A stretch of DNA of 57,570 bases, from positions 1 through 57,570 of the forward strand of contig JAPTVL010000374.1 in NCBI GenBank assembly GCA_028065725.1, written 5' to 3'. This document shows positions 41,496 through 50,772 of the stretch, one piece after another; within the stretch, counting starts at the first letter, position 1; each line of letters starts with the position of its first letter. Source of the DNA: Betaproteobacteria bacterium (GTDB lineage: Bacteria; Pseudomonadota; Gammaproteobacteria; Burkholderiales; Rhodocyclaceae). The position numbers and the translations under genes are program-made. The notes below the pieces were generated by a model. It saw only the letters and a list, made by a program, of their open reading frames with translations. It did not search any database and had not been told where the DNA came from.

Positions 41496-42449
41496 CTACA
41501 TGAGTCCCAGGCTCTTCAGGACCACGATGCCGCCGCTGGTGAAGAACAGCGAGCCGACGGTGGTCAGGGCGATGATATTGGCCGCCAGGGCGGCATTGCC
41601 GCCCATCGCGCGCACCATCACATAGCCGGCCGCCGCGCTCGGCGCCGAGGACATCAGCAGCAGGATGCCGAGGTCCATGCCGCGAAACCCCAGGGCGCTG
41701 CCCCCCAGCACGAACAGCAGGGGCACGGCGATCAGCTTGCCGGTCGCCGCCAGCACGGCATCGCGCGGGTCCTTGCGCAGGCTGCGAAAATCCAGCGCCG
41801 CCCCGGTGCATAGCAGGGCCAGCGGCAGGGTCATGCGCGCGAAGTACTCGCCCGACTGGATCAGGATGCCGGGCAGCTGCAGCCCCGCGATCGAGACCGG
41901 CAGCGCCAGCACGATGCCGATGATCAGGGGGTTCAGCGCCACCGACCGCAGCACGCGCCCCAGGTTCTGGCTGGCGTGCAGCGACGCGCTCAGGGTGATC
42001 ACCGAGAGGATGTTGAACACGATGGTGACCAGCCCGACATAGAGCGAAGCGGCAGCCATGCCCGGCTCGCCATAGGCATTGACGCAATAGGCCAGGCCGA
42101 TGATGGCCATGTTGGAACGGAACACCCCCTGCACCACCACTCCGCGGTCGCGCGGTGCGCGCACGGTGGCGCGGGCCAGCAGTTCGCTGGCGCCCCAGGC
42201 CAGCAGCGTCGCCGCGATGCCGAAGCCGATCAGGGCAAAATTCGCCGAGGTATCGAGGCGCGTCTTGCTGACGCTGATGAACAGCAGGGCCGGCAGCGTG
42301 ACGTTGAACACCAGCCGCGAACCGACCTCGATGAAGGCATCGTTGATCATGCCGATGCGGCGCAGCCAGGCGCCGAGACCCAGAATCACGAAGATCGGGC
42401 CGGTGACGGAAAACGAGAATTCGAGCGTGTCGAGGAATTCGGGGATCAT
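41496..42449 (-). CDS. AEC-family transporter
   Basis: A 317-residue membrane protein with ten hydrophobic segments. It shows the AEC pattern: VFNVTLPALLFISVSK after the first helices, a GVFRSNMAIIGLAYC crossover helix and a repeat of the fold in the second half (LPLALLCTGAALDF). Substrate is unknown; relatives move small organic acids. It is distinct from the shorter AEC protein at 6365-7240. It is divergent from the ankyrin lipoprotein gene with an 88-base gap. Confidence 0.85.
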   Translation of the reverse strand: MIPEFLDTLEFSFSVTGPIFVILGLGAWLRRIGMINDAFIEVGSRLVFNVTLPALLFISVSKTRLDTSANFALIGFGIAATLLAWGASELLARATVRAPRDRGVVVQGVFRSNMAIIGLAYCVNAYGEPGMAAASLYVGLVTIVFNILSVITLSASLHASQNLGRVLRSVALNPLIIGIVLALPVSIAGLQLPGILIQSGEYFARMTLPLALLCTGAALDFRSLRKDPRDAVLAATGKLIAVPLLFVLGGSALGFRGMDLGILLLMSSAPSAAAGYVMVRAMGGNAALAANIIALTTVGSLFFTSGGIVVLKSLGLM

Positions 42450-42537
42450 CGCGCCGCACTATGACACAGTCGCAAGCGGGGCATACCGGTCCCATGGCAT
42501 TCCGAGGCAAAATGACGGACCCGAGCGAGGAGCTGCA

Positions 42538-43215
42538 ATGAATCCAGCAAGAAAATCCGCTTTTCGATGTGCCTGCCCCGGCATTGCGGGGCTGTGCGCG
42601 ATAGGGCTGCTTGCAGCCTGCGGCAAGCCCGATCCGGCGCAGACGCCGGCAGTCGCCGCGCAACAAGCCCCCAGCCCCTGCGTGATTCCGCGCCTTGCGC
42701 CGAATACGGAGTTCAGCCAGAACGATGCGGCACTGTTTTCTGCGGCGGCGGCCGGCGATGCCGGCGCGGTGCAGCAGGCGCTCGAGCAGGGCGCGAACGT
42801 CAATGCGAGCGGCGCACTCAAGCGCACGCCGCTGTTCGCCGCCGCATTTTGCGATCGGCCGGAACTGGTGAAGCTGCTGCTGGAGAAAGGCGGCAAGCAC
42901 GACATCGCCGACGCCAACGGCATGCTGCCGCTGCATGCGGCAGTGGTTGTCGGCAGCACGCAAGTGGCGGAGCTGCTGATCACGAATGGCGCGAACGTCA
43001 ATGGCAGGGATGCCGCCGGACGCACGGCACTGCATGTGGCCGCGGCGACCAACCAGATGCCGATGGTGGGGTTGCTGCTGGCAGGCAAGGCCAACACCGC
43101 GCTGCGCGACACGCGTGGCATGACGGCGGCGGCCCTGGCCATGGACAACGGCCATTCGCTACCGGCCGCGGCGATCAGGCAATGGCAGGTGCAGCACAAG
43201 GCGCCCCCGCCCTAG
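42538..43215 (+). CDS. Ankyrin-repeat lipoprotein
   Basis: A 225-residue protein with a lipoprotein signal (hydrophobic segment to LLAAC at residue 28) and a Pro/Ala/Gln-rich spacer. At least four ankyrin repeats follow (about residues 60-205), seen in ALFSAAAAGDAGAVQQAL, TPLFAAAFCDRPELVKLLL, LPLHAAVVVGSTQVAELL and TALHVAAATNQMPMVGLLL. It is probably anchored to the outer membrane facing the periplasm as a protein-binding scaffold; the partner is unknown. GAGGAGC precedes the ATG. Confidence 0.85.
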   Translation: MNPARKSAFRCACPGIAGLCAIGLLAACGKPDPAQTPAVAAQQAPSPCVIPRLAPNTEFSQNDAALFSAAAAGDAGAVQQALEQGANVNASGALKRTPLFAAAFCDRPELVKLLLEKGGKHDIADANGMLPLHAAVVVGSTQVAELLITNGANVNGRDAAGRTALHVAAATNQMPMVGLLLAGKANTALRDTRGMTAAALAMDNGHSLPAAAIRQWQVQHKAPPP

Positions 43216-43222
43216 CGCAGCG

Positions 43223-43238
43223 GGCTCCGGCGGGAGCC
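43223..43238. terminator. Hairpin after the ankyrin gene
   Basis: GGCTCC-GGCG-GGAGCC forms a six-pair GC stem eight bases after the stop codon. More imperfect stems follow up to about 43310. There is no T tract directly after it, so terminator function is uncertain. Confidence 0.4.
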
Positions 43239-43439
43239 GGCACCGGGGATGCGGCGCACCGGGCTGCCGCGCGGCCTTTTGCCGCCGGGGCGGCATCGCC
43301 CCGCGCCGCAGTCCGCGGCTGATCGAAAAACCATCGACTTCACTGCCGCCGCCGCCATTCGTATATCATTGGTTTAGATCTAAAGAACGCCCGGCCGATT
43401 CTCGAACATCGTGCCGCGTGATCCAAGCTGGAGCAGCCA

Positions 43440-44123
43440 ATGGAAATGCAAATCGTGGCCTGGGCGGCCGCGGCGCTGGTATTCCTGTCGTTCTTCATGA
43501 AGACGATCGTGCCGCTGCGCACCCTGGGCATCGTCAGCAATCTTGTCTTCATCGTTTACGCGCTGATGGGAATCCATTTCGGGATTTTCGACAAGGTCCT
43601 GCCGATACTGGTATTGCACATCGCCCTGCTGCCCCTGAACGTGATGCGACTGCGACAGGTGCAGGAGACCATCCGCTCGGTCCAGGCCATGAGCCGGGAG
43701 CAGGCTTCGCTCGACGTGCTGATTCCCTACATGAAGCACGAACGCATCAAGCGCGGGCAATGGCTGTTCAGGAAAGGCGATGCGGCGGACCGGCTGTTCA
43801 TCCTGAAGTCAGGGCGCATCAAGCTCATCGAGTTCGACAAGACGCTGGAGGCCGGCGCCGTATTCGGGGAGGTCGGCATCTTTTCGGAGAGCGCGGTGCG
43901 GACCTCCTCCGCATTGCCCGACGAGAACCGCGAACTCTACAGCCTTACCAGCGAGAAGGCGATCGAACTTTTCTACCAGGATCCCCGCTTCGGTTTTTCC
44001 ATCGTCCGCGCCCTTGCCCGCTACGTGTCGGAAGGCGTGGACTTCGCATCGCCGCGGCGTGACGGGGATGAGCCCTTGCCGGAATTGAACAAGGCGGACG
44101 TCGCCTTGTCCACGGCCAGATGA
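43440..44123 (+). CDS. Membrane-anchored cyclic-nucleotide-binding-domain protein
   Basis: A 227-residue protein with three N-terminal membrane segments (about residues 4-20, 26-44 and 52-68), then a linker. A cNMP-binding beta-roll follows (about 95-195: RGQWLFRKGDAADRLFILKSGRIKL, then AVFGEVGIFSESAVRTSSA). The phosphate cassette keeps Gly-Glu and the Arg but is otherwise divergent from the PRxAT consensus, so ligand binding is not assured. The layout recalls Popeye-domain proteins. There is no HTH, so it is not a CRP-type regulator. Confidence 0.78.
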   Translation: MEMQIVAWAAAALVFLSFFMKTIVPLRTLGIVSNLVFIVYALMGIHFGIFDKVLPILVLHIALLPLNVMRLRQVQETIRSVQAMSREQASLDVLIPYMKHERIKRGQWLFRKGDAADRLFILKSGRIKLIEFDKTLEAGAVFGEVGIFSESAVRTSSALPDENRELYSLTSEKAIELFYQDPRFGFSIVRALARYVSEGVDFASPRRDGDEPLPELNKADVALSTAR

Positions 44124-44202
44124 GGCCGGCTTTCGGTCCTGCTGCCGTAACGCGGCATAATGCACCGGTTGAATTTTCGTACCACCTTACTGGAGCCAGA
44201 TC

Positions 44203-44592
44203 ATGACCCCCATCAATTTCAAGCGCGAAGTGTCCGATTCCTTTGACAACGCCATCGATCGCATCATCAAGGCGCTCGGTGCCGAGGGCTTCGGCATCCT
44301 GACACGGATCGACATGCACAGCAAGATCAAGGAAAAGACCGGCAAGGACATCGTGCCGACCGTGATTCTCGGCGCCTGCAACCCGAACCTGGCCTACGAG
44401 GCCTACACCGCCAACAGCGACGTCGCCAGCCTGCTGCCGTGCAACGCTGTGGTGCGCGAGATCGCGCCGGGCAGGATTTCGCTGGAACTCGCGGCGCCGA
44501 CGGGCATGATGCAGATACTCGGCGATGCGAAGCTGACCGAACTCGCGCGCGAAGCCGACACCTTGATCCAGCGCGCGCTGGCCAAGGCCTGA
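44203..44592 (+). CDS. DUF302-domain protein
   Basis: A 129-residue small protein matching DUF302. It starts with FKREVSDSFDNAIDRIIKALGAEGFGILTRIDM, contains VILGACNPNLAYEAYTANSDVASLLPCNAVV (family Cys/Pro pattern) and ends with a helical part. The biochemical role is unknown; homologues are often found with sulfur or metal genes. It is followed by a short palindrome and the convergent RND pump operon. Confidence 0.88.
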   Translation: MTPINFKREVSDSFDNAIDRIIKALGAEGFGILTRIDMHSKIKEKTGKDIVPTVILGACNPNLAYEAYTANSDVASLLPCNAVVREIAPGRISLELAAPTGMMQILGDAKLTELAREADTLIQRALAKA

Positions 44593-44610
44593 GGCAGGGG
44601 TTTCAAGCGG

Positions 44611-44622
44611 TCGCTTAAGCGA
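44611..44622. other. Perfect palindrome between convergent genes
   Basis: TCGCTTAAGCGA lies in the 80-base gap between the DUF302 gene and the RND pump stop. It could be the core of a weak bidirectional terminator or a protein site. It has no loop and no T tract. Confidence 0.35.
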
Positions 44623-44650
44623 TCTCTTTAGGTCGCAACGTCACTGCGTC

Positions 44651-44679
44651 GCCGTACCGCCGGCGCCGACTTTCAGGCC
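44651..44679 (+). repeat. Dispersed short repeat copy overlapping the 3' end of the RND gene
   Basis: GCCGTACCGCCGGCGCCGAC followed by TTTCAGGCC. It matches the start of the lysA repeat block (49115-49140) at most positions and overlaps the stop codon and last codons of the RND pump gene. Confidence 0.6.
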
Positions 44680-47600
44680 TGGCGTTCGCGCCGCCGTTCG
44701 ATCAGGGAATACACGGCCGGCACCACCACCAGGGTCAGCAGCGTCGACGAGATCATGCCGCCGATCACGGCGATCGCCAGCGGCTGCTGGGTTTCGGCGC
44801 CGGCGCCGAGGCCCAGTGCGGCCGGGGCCAGCGCCAGGATCACCGTGGCCGAGGTCATCAGCACCGGGCGCATGCGGATCGGGCAGGCATTGCGCAGGGC
44901 GGCATCGACCGCCATGCCGGCATCGCGGCGCTGGTTGGCGAGGTCGACCAGCAGGATCGAATTCTTCGCCACCAGTCCGATCAGGAGCGTCAGGCCGATC
45001 ATCGAATAAATGTTCAGCGTGTGCCCGGTGGCCCACAGCGCGGCGATGCCGCCGACCACGGCCAGCGGTTGCGCCAGCATGACGATGGCCGGTTGCAGGA
45101 AGGAATTGAACTGGCTGGCGAGCACCATGTAGAGCAGCACCAGCGCCAGGACAAAGGTAAACGTCATGTACTTCATGGTCTTGCCGAATTCCTCGGCCTG
45201 GCCGATGAAGCGCACCTGGTAGCCGGCCGGCAGCATGTCTTGGCCGGCACGGCGCACCGCCTCGACGGCTTCGCCGAGCGGGATGGCCGGCGTGGCGTAG
45301 AAGGTGGCCGCGTACTGCAGGTCGAAGCGGCCGATCACCGCCGGGCCGAGCTTTTCCTCGAAGCGGGCCACCGAATCGAGGCGCACCATCCTGCCGTCGC
45401 GGCTGCGCAGGAAGATCTTCGCCAGGTCGGCCGGCTGGGTGAACTCGCCGGGTTTGGCCTTGACGCGAATGTCGTAGCGCTGGCCGTCGCCGGGCGCGTC
45501 GTTGAACTTGGCGATATCGACGCCGCCGGTCAGCATATTGACGGCGAGGGCGACGTCGCTGGAGGACAGGCTGGCCGCGGCGATGCGTGCGCGGTCGGGG
45601 ACGAACACCAGCTGCGGCAGGTCGAGCTGGATGTCGGAATCGATGCGGCCGATGCCCGGCACGGTGGCCAGCTTCTGCTGCAGTTCGCGGGCAAGGCGAC
45701 CGATTTCGTCGATGTTGTCGCCGGCCAGCACGAACTGCAGGGGTTCGCCGCGCTGGCCGCCGACCACCGAGAAAGGCGCGGCGAAGGCGCGCGCGCCGGG
45801 GATCGCCGCCAGCTCCTGGCGCACCGCGGCGATCACCTCATGCTGGCTGCGCCGGCGTTCCTCGCGCGGCACCATGCGCACGATCACCAGGCCCTGGTTG
45901 ACTTGGCCGGCGGTGCCGAGGCCAATCAGGGCGAACTCGGTGCGGATCTCGGGATAGCGGTTGAGCATCTCCTCGACTTCGCGCAGCTTGCCGTCGGTGT
46001 AATCGATGCTGGACCCCAGCGGCGTGCGCAGCGAGATGCGGAAGCGGCCTTCGTCCTCGTCGGGGGTGAAGGTCTTGCCGACGTTGATGAAGAAGAAGGC
46101 CGAGGAACCGACCACCGCGACGGTCAGCACGACGACGTGCCAGCGGCTGCGCAGGGCGCGGTCGAGCAGGCGGACGTAGAGACGGTCGAGGCTGCCCAGT
46201 ACGCGGTCGAACAGGTGATAGATGCGGCCGTGCTGCTTTTCGACCTTGAGGTAGCGCGAACAGAGCATCGGCGTCAGGGTCAGCGAGACGAAGAGCGAGA
46301 CCAGCACGCCGAAGGTGACCACCACGGCGAAGGAGCGGAAGAACTGGCCGATGATGCCGGAGAGGAAGATCACCGGGGCGAAGATCGAGACCAGCGACAG
46401 CGTCGCCGCGATCACGGCGAACACCACTTCCTTGCTGCCGTTGACCGCGGCGGCCACCGGTTCGGGATCGATCTCCTCGCGATGGCGGAAGATGTTCTCC
46501 AATACCACGATGGCATCGTCGACGACGACGCCGATCAAGAGTAGCAGCGCCAGCATGGTCAGCGAATTCAGCGTGTAGCCGAAGAAGTAGATCACCGCGA
46601 TGGCGCCCATCAGCGAGACCGGGATTGCCAGCGCGACGATCAGCGTCGAGCGCACCGAGCGCAGGAAGAACCAGACCACCAGCGAGGCCAGCAGCGTGCC
46701 TTCGACCAGGTGCTGCTTCAGCGAATTGACGATTTCGAGGATGAACACGGCGTCGTTGGAAACGATGCTGATCTTCATGCCTGGCGGCAGCTGCGGTTCG
46801 ATTTCGTTTGTCAGCTTTTCCTTGATGCGCTCGACGATGGCGACGGTGTTGGCGTTGGTCACCTTGACCACCCCCATGCCGATCGTCGTCTCGCCATTGA
46901 AGCGCGCCAGCTGGCGGTTGTCGGTGAGGCCGTCTTCGAGTTCGGCGATGTCGCCGAGATGGATGGCCGCGGCATTCGGCGGCGAGCCGCGGTAGCCGAC
47001 CACCATGCCGCCCAGCGCATCCAGGGTATGGAATTCGAGATCGAGCTTGACCAGGTGTTCGGTGGTTTCGCCGACCACGAAGCCGCCGGCCAGTTGCACA
47101 TGCTCGCGGGCGAAGGCGTCGCTGATGTCCTGCGCCGAAACGCCCAGCGCATTCATGCGGTCGGTCAGCAGGTTGACGCGGATGGTGCGGTCGCGACGGC
47201 CGCCGAGGCGGACCTCGCCGACGCCGTTGATGGTCTCCAGCTTCTTCTTGATGACGTTGAGCGCGTACTGGTTCAGCTGCTGCTGGGTGCGGTCGCCCTG
47301 CACCGCCATCCAGAAGATCGGCGAGGCATTGGTCTCGACCTTGGCCACGATCGGCGGATCGACGTCCTTGGGCAGGCGGCGCTGCGCCTGGTTGACCTTG
47401 GATTGCACCTCGCTGAAGGCGACGTCGACGTTCTTTTCCAGGCCGAAGGTGATGTTCACCACCGAGACCCCGGGCGAGGAGGTGGACTGGATGTGCTCGA
47501 TGCCGGGCACGCTGTTGACCGCGCTCTCGATCAGGTTGGTGACGCTGGAATCGACGATGTCGGGATTGGCGCCCTTCAGCGTGGTGGTGATCGAGACCAC

Positions 47601-47729
47601 CGGAAACTCGATGTAGGGCAGGCGGTCCATGCCGATGCGGGTGAAGGCGATCACGCCGAACAGCACCAGCACCGCATTCGCCATCCACGCCAGGACGTGG
47701 CGCTTGACGGAAAGCTCGGGCAGGGTCAT
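44673..47729 (-). CDS. RND efflux pump inner-membrane transporter (HAE1/AcrB-type)
   Basis: A 1018-residue protein with twelve membrane helices and two large periplasmic loops. Proton-relay Asp pairs are seen in [13 protein letters not shown] (TM4, near residue 405), followed by the usual [15 protein letters not shown]. The second half repeats the fold, with [13 protein letters not shown] and [18 protein letters not shown]. It belongs to the MdtBC/MexF-like side of the family rather than the CusA metal pumps, as no Met-rich sites are seen. It is coupled to its adaptor gene by a four-base overlap. No outer-membrane factor gene is adjacent. Confidence 0.92.
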   Translation of the reverse strand: MTLPELSVKRHVLAWMANAVLVLFGVIAFTRIGMDRLPYIEFPVVSITTTLKGANPDIVDSSVTNLIESAVNSVPGIEHIQSTSSPGVSVVNITFGLEKNVDVAFSEVQSKVNQAQRRLPKDVDPPIVAKVETNASPIFWMAVQGDRTQQQLNQYALNVIKKKLETINGVGEVRLGGRRDRTIRVNLLTDRMNALGVSAQDISDAFAREHVQLAGGFVVGETTEHLVKLDLEFHTLDALGGMVVGYRGSPPNAAAIHLGDIAELEDGLTDNRQLARFNGETTIGMGVVKVTNANTVAIVERIKEKLTNEIEPQLPPGMKISIVSNDAVFILEIVNSLKQHLVEGTLLASLVVWFFLRSVRSTLIVALAIPVSLMGAIAVIYFFGYTLNSLTMLALLLLIGVVVDDAIVVLENIFRHREEIDPEPVAAAVNGSKEVVFAVIAATLSLVSIFAPVIFLSGIIGQFFRSFAVVVTFGVLVSLFVSLTLTPMLCSRYLKVEKQHGRIYHLFDRVLGSLDRLYVRLLDRALRSRWHVVVLTVAVVGSSAFFFINVGKTFTPDEDEGRFRISLRTPLGSSIDYTDGKLREVEEMLNRYPEIRTEFALIGLGTAGQVNQGLVIVRMVPREERRRSQHEVIAAVRQELAAIPGARAFAAPFSVVGGQRGEPLQFVLAGDNIDEIGRLARELQQKLATVPGIGRIDSDIQLDLPQLVFVPDRARIAAASLSSSDVALAVNMLTGGVDIAKFNDAPGDGQRYDIRVKAKPGEFTQPADLAKIFLRSRDGRMVRLDSVARFEEKLGPAVIGRFDLQYAATFYATPAIPLGEAVEAVRRAGQDMLPAGYQVRFIGQAEEFGKTMKYMTFTFVLALVLLYMVLASQFNSFLQPAIVMLAQPLAVVGGIAALWATGHTLNIYSMIGLTLLIGLVAKNSILLVDLANQRRDAGMAVDAALRNACPIRMRPVLMTSATVILALAPAALGLGAGAETQQPLAIAVIGGMISSTLLTLVVVPAVYSLIERRRERQA

Positions 47730-48865
47730 TTGCCCTCGGATTTACCGCCGGCCGCCGTCTTGTCAGCGCCGACTCCTGGATTGGCCTGCGCGGCTTCCTT
47801 GATGGCGACCGCCGCGCCGTTGGTGAGGAAGCCGGCGCCGTCCAGCGCGATGGTTTCCCCGCCGGCCAGGCCCTCGAGGATCTCGATGCGGCCGCCGCGC
47901 TTGGCGCCGACCTTGACCGGCTTCTGCTGCGCCTTCTTCTGCCCGTCCGCCTCGGCGATGACATACACCACCTTGCCGGCGGGGCGCAGCACCACGCTCT
48001 GTTCGGGCACGGTCAGCGCTTCGGCCCCGGCCGAGACGACCACCGCGGCATTGACCGTGCCGCCGCCGCGCAGGCTGCCGTCGTTGTCGACGTCGACCAG
48101 CACGTCGAGCGTGCGGCTGCCTTCAACAATGCCGGGGCGAATGTCCTTGATGCGGCTGGCGAAGACCTTGCCCGGCGCCAGCGGGGAGAGCAGCCTGACT
48201 TCCTGGCCGAGCTTCAGGCGCGGGCCGAGGCTTTCGGCAAAGGGCAGGTGGGCGCGCAGCTTTTTCGGCGAGACGAGATTGAACAGCGGATCGCCAACCT
48301 TGACGTAATCGCCGGGCGAGACGATCTGCACTTCGACGATACCGGCTATCGGCGCCAGCACCCGGGTCTTGCCGACCGCACGGCGGCTGGTGTCGGCGCG
48401 CGCCCGCGCGGCGTCGAGTTGGGCGGCCAGCGCGGCGCGCTGGGCGGCGACATCCTCGCCGGCGTTCTTCGACAGGAATCCCTTGTCCATCAGCGACTGC
48501 TGGCGTTCGGCGAGCTTCTCCTGCTGCTTCGCCAGCGCCTCGATGCGCCGCGCCTCGGCCTCGTCGGCCCGGTTCTGCAGCGCCACGTCGCCGTCATCGA
48601 TCACCGCCAGCAGGGCACCGGCCTGGACTGCGCTGCCGCTGCGCGCCAGCACTTGCGTGACGCGTCCCGCGACTTCGGCGCCGACCTTCGGGTCGGCCAG
48701 CACTTCAAGGCTGCCGAGAGTTTCCAGCACGACCTCGAAGTCGCCCTTGGTGGCCTGGGTTACCGTGATCAGGGAGGGCGGCGGCACCGCTTTCTTCTGT
48801 TCGGTTTTCTGGCCGCAGGCGCCGAGCAGGGCGAGTGCCAGGCAGGCAAGGAGCGTGTTGCGCAT
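47726..48865 (-). CDS. RND efflux periplasmic adaptor (membrane-fusion lipoprotein)
   Basis: A 379-residue lipoprotein (signal ending LLGAC-G at residue 17). It has the split lipoyl half-motifs ([21 protein letters not shown], later [20 protein letters not shown]), a coiled-coil hairpin of about 70 residues rich in Ala, Gln and Arg, and a beta-barrel domain. It bridges the inner-membrane pump to an outer-membrane channel. The stop overlaps the pump start and its start overlaps the lysA stop by one base. Near the C-terminus, codons for GVGADK coincide with a copy of the GCGCCGACT repeat (47763-47780). Confidence 0.92.
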   Translation of the reverse strand: MRNTLLACLALALLGACGQKTEQKKAVPPPSLITVTQATKGDFEVVLETLGSLEVLADPKVGAEVAGRVTQVLARSGSAVQAGALLAVIDDGDVALQNRADEAEARRIEALAKQQEKLAERQQSLMDKGFLSKNAGEDVAAQRAALAAQLDAARARADTSRRAVGKTRVLAPIAGIVEVQIVSPGDYVKVGDPLFNLVSPKKLRAHLPFAESLGPRLKLGQEVRLLSPLAPGKVFASRIKDIRPGIVEGSRTLDVLVDVDNDGSLRGGGTVNAAVVVSAGAEALTVPEQSVVLRPAGKVVYVIAEADGQKKAQQKPVKVGAKRGGRIEILEGLAGGETIALDGAGFLTNGAAVAIKEAAQANPGVGADKTAAGGKSEGK

Positions 48866-50238
48866 CAGGGCAGGATCGATTCCAGGGCAAACAGTTCCGT
48901 GATCTCTTCGCGGCGCCGGATCAGGTGCATGGCGTCGCCGTCGACCATGATTTCGGCGGCGCGCGGCCGGCTGTTGTAATTCGATGCCATCGCCATGCCG
49001 TAGGCGCCGGCCGAGAGGATGGCCAGCAGGTCGCCTTCGCGCAAGGCCAGCAGGCGGTCGTGGCCGAGGAAATCGCCCGACTCGCAGACCGGCCCGACGA
49101 TTTCGTAGGGCCGCGCCGTACCGCCAGCGCCGACTTTTGCGCCGGTATATCCACCAGCCCCGGCCTTTGCACCCGTATATCCACCAGCCCCGGCCTTTGC
49201 ACCCGTATATCCACCAGCGCCGACTCTTGCGCCACTATCGGCACGGGCCACCGGCACGATCTCGTGCCAGGCGTCATACAGTACGGGACGCATCAGGTCA
49301 TTCATTGCCGCGTCGACCACGGCAAAATGCTTGTCCTCGCCCGGCTTCAGCACCTCGACGCGGGTCAGTAGCAGACCGGCATTGCCGACCAGCGAGCGGC
49401 CCGGTTCGAAGATCAGTTTTTCGCGGCGCCCGGCGAGTCTGGTCAGCATCGGCGAGAGATAGTCGGCCGGCGCCGGCGCCGGTTCCTCGGCACGGTATTG
49501 AATACCCAAGCCGCCGCCAAGGTCGATATGCTCGAGCGCCATGCCCGCCGCGGCGAGGCGATCGACCAGCGCCAGCACCTTGTCCGCGGCTTCGGCCGCC
49601 GGTGCCGGATCGAGCAGTTGCGAACCGATATGACAGTCGATGCCCTTCACCGCGAGATGCGGCAGGCTGGCGGCGCGGCGATACAGATCGAAGGCTTCGC
49701 CGAAGGCGACGCCGAACTTGGCGGTCTTGAGTCCGGTGGAAATGTAGGGATGGGTTTTTGCGTCGACGTCGGGATTCACCCGCAGCGAGACCGGCGCGCG
49801 GCGGCCAAGGCTGCCGGCGACTTCATCGAGCTGGTCGAGTTCGCTGGCCGATTCGACGTTGAAGCAGTGGATGCCGGCCTCGAGTGCCGCGCGCATTTCC
49901 GCACGCGATTTGCCGACGCCGGAAAACACGATTTTTCCGGAACTGCCGCCGGCGGCCAGTACCCGCGCCAGCTCGCCGCCGGAAACGATGTCGAAGCCGG
50001 CGCCGAGCCGGGCGAAAAGGTTCAGGATCGCCAGATTGGAGTTGGCCTTGACCGCATAGCAGACCAGCGAGCGTTCGGCCAGGCCGTGGGACTGCAGTGC
50101 ATCGCGATAGGCGCCGTAGGCGGCGGTGAGTGCAGCGCGGGAATAGACGTAGCACGGTGTGCCGAAGCGCGCGGCAAGTTCGCTCAGCGGGACGGCCTCG
50201 ACTTGCAGGCCATTCCTGCCCATCACGGTCAGGCTCAT
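48865..50238 (-). CDS. lysA: Diaminopimelate decarboxylase with an in-frame repeat insertion
   Basis: A 457-residue PLP enzyme, about 35-40 residues longer than usual. The PLP lysine is Lys64 ([10 protein letters not shown]). [10 protein letters not shown] and the second-domain motifs [11 protein letters not shown] and [16 protein letters not shown] are intact. It makes L-lysine from meso-diaminopimelate. The extra length is a Gly/Ala-rich tandem repeat (GAGGYTGAK units, residues about 335-374) between [11 protein letters not shown] and [15 protein letters not shown]. In other LysA proteins this is a short surface loop before the catalytic Cys. The frame is preserved, so the enzyme is probably active. 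It is co-transcribed with lptM upstream and the RND genes downstream. Confidence 0.93.
   Translation of the reverse strand: MSLTVMGRNGLQVEAVPLSELAARFGTPCYVYSRAALTAAYGAYRDALQSHGLAERSLVCYAVKANSNLAILNLFARLGAGFDIVSGGELARVLAAGGSSGKIVFSGVGKSRAEMRAALEAGIHCFNVESASELDQLDEVAGSLGRRAPVSLRVNPDVDAKTHPYISTGLKTAKFGVAFGEAFDLYRRAASLPHLAVKGIDCHIGSQLLDPAPAAEAADKVLALVDRLAAAGMALEHIDLGGGLGIQYRAEEPAPAPADYLSPMLTRLAGRREKLIFEPGRSLVGNAGLLLTRVEVLKPGEDKHFAVVDAAMNDLMRPVLYDAWHEIVPVARADSGARVGAGGYTGAKAGAGGYTGAKAGAGGYTGAKVGAGGTARPYEIVGPVCESGDFLGHDRLLALREGDLLAILSAGAYGMAMASNYNSRPRAAEIMVDGDAMHLIRRREEITELFALESILP
49115..49234 (-). repeat. Tandem 30-base repeat inside lysA
   Basis: Three 30-base units start at 49145, 49175 and 49205, each opening GTATATCCACCAGC. 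The first two are identical, and the third ends in the GCGCCGACTCTTGCGCC variant. A partial fourth unit (49115-49144) carries the GTACCGCCAGCGCCGACT form found elsewhere in the window. Read in lysA they encode GAGGYTGAK repeats. The mix of variants suggests the dispersed element inserted and was then amplified by slippage. Confidence 0.9.
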
Positions 50239-50402
50239 GGCCTTGACTCGACGGCTTTGTTGTTATGATCGGCTGCAGGCGGCACGGTGCTTGCGGTCGC
50301 CTGCGGGTTCGGCGGCGGCAGCGCAAGCGGAGTCTTGGTGCCGCAGGCGGAAAGGGCCGCAATGGCAAGCAGGGCGGCGACGAATGGAAGAGTCAGGCGC
50401 AT
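50235..50402 (-). CDS. lptM: LPS-assembly-associated small lipoprotein LptM
   Basis: A 55-residue lipoprotein with a signal ending LSAC at about residue 19. It is followed by GTKTPLALPPP, which fits the LptM (YifL) signature of Cys, Gly, Lys and PLxLP. LptM assists maturation of the LptD-LptE outer-membrane translocon. The ATG at 50402 is chosen because it begins the signal peptide. The stop overlaps the lysA start by four bases, and it is divergent from cyaY, a familiar arrangement. Confidence 0.85.
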   Translation of the reverse strand: MRLTLPFVAALLAIAALSACGTKTPLALPPPNPQATASTVPPAADHNNKAVESRP

Positions 50403-50445
50403 GGCAAACAGGTGTGTCTCGACAGGCGAAGGATGGTAACACGCG

Positions 50446-50772
50446 ATGGATGAACGGGAATTCATGGCAGCGGCCGATGCCGAGTTGGCGCGCATCGAGG
50501 CGGCGTTGGAGGCGGCAGCGATGAGCGGGGTCGCCGATTTCGATTTTGAAACCAAGCCCGGCGGCATCATCGAAATCGAGTGCGAAAACGGCACCAGGAT
50601 CATCGTCAATCGCCACGGCGCGGCGCGCGAAATCTGGCTCGCGGCGAAATCGGGCGGCTACCACTTCCGGCCGGAAGGCGGCAAGTGGGTCGGCACGCGC
50701 GATGGCGAGGAGTTGCTGGCGGCCCTGGCGCGCACGCTGTCGGAGCAGTCCGGCGTCAGGATCGCGCTCTAG
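50446..50772 (+). CDS. cyaY: Frataxin homologue CyaY
   Basis: A 108-residue frataxin-fold protein with an acidic first helix (DEREFMAAADAELARIEAAL), the strand GGIIEIECENGTRIIVN and REIWLAAKSGGYHF. It modulates iron-sulfur cluster assembly through IscS. The start at 50446 gives the expected length. It is divergent from lptM-lysA with 43 bases between start codons and convergent with mrcA, whose stop shares the CTAG sequence. Confidence 0.93.
   Translation: MDEREFMAAADAELARIEAALEAAAMSGVADFDFETKPGGIIEIECENGTRIIVNRHGAAREIWLAAKSGGYHFRPEGGKWVGTRDGEELLAALARTLSEQSGVRIAL

Noticed and set aside
44611..44622. Palindrome as a regulator operator
   Set aside because: It lies between two convergent 3' ends, where an operator is unlikely; kept only as an unexplained palindrome.
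45021..46544. Plus-strand 507-codon frame opposite the RND pump
   Set aside because: Antisense of a conserved membrane protein; no start signal or domain.
49115..49234. Possible CRISPR-like repeat array
   Set aside because: Units are directly abutting without spacers, lie in frame within lysA and encode a Gly/Ala repeat; no cas genes are present.
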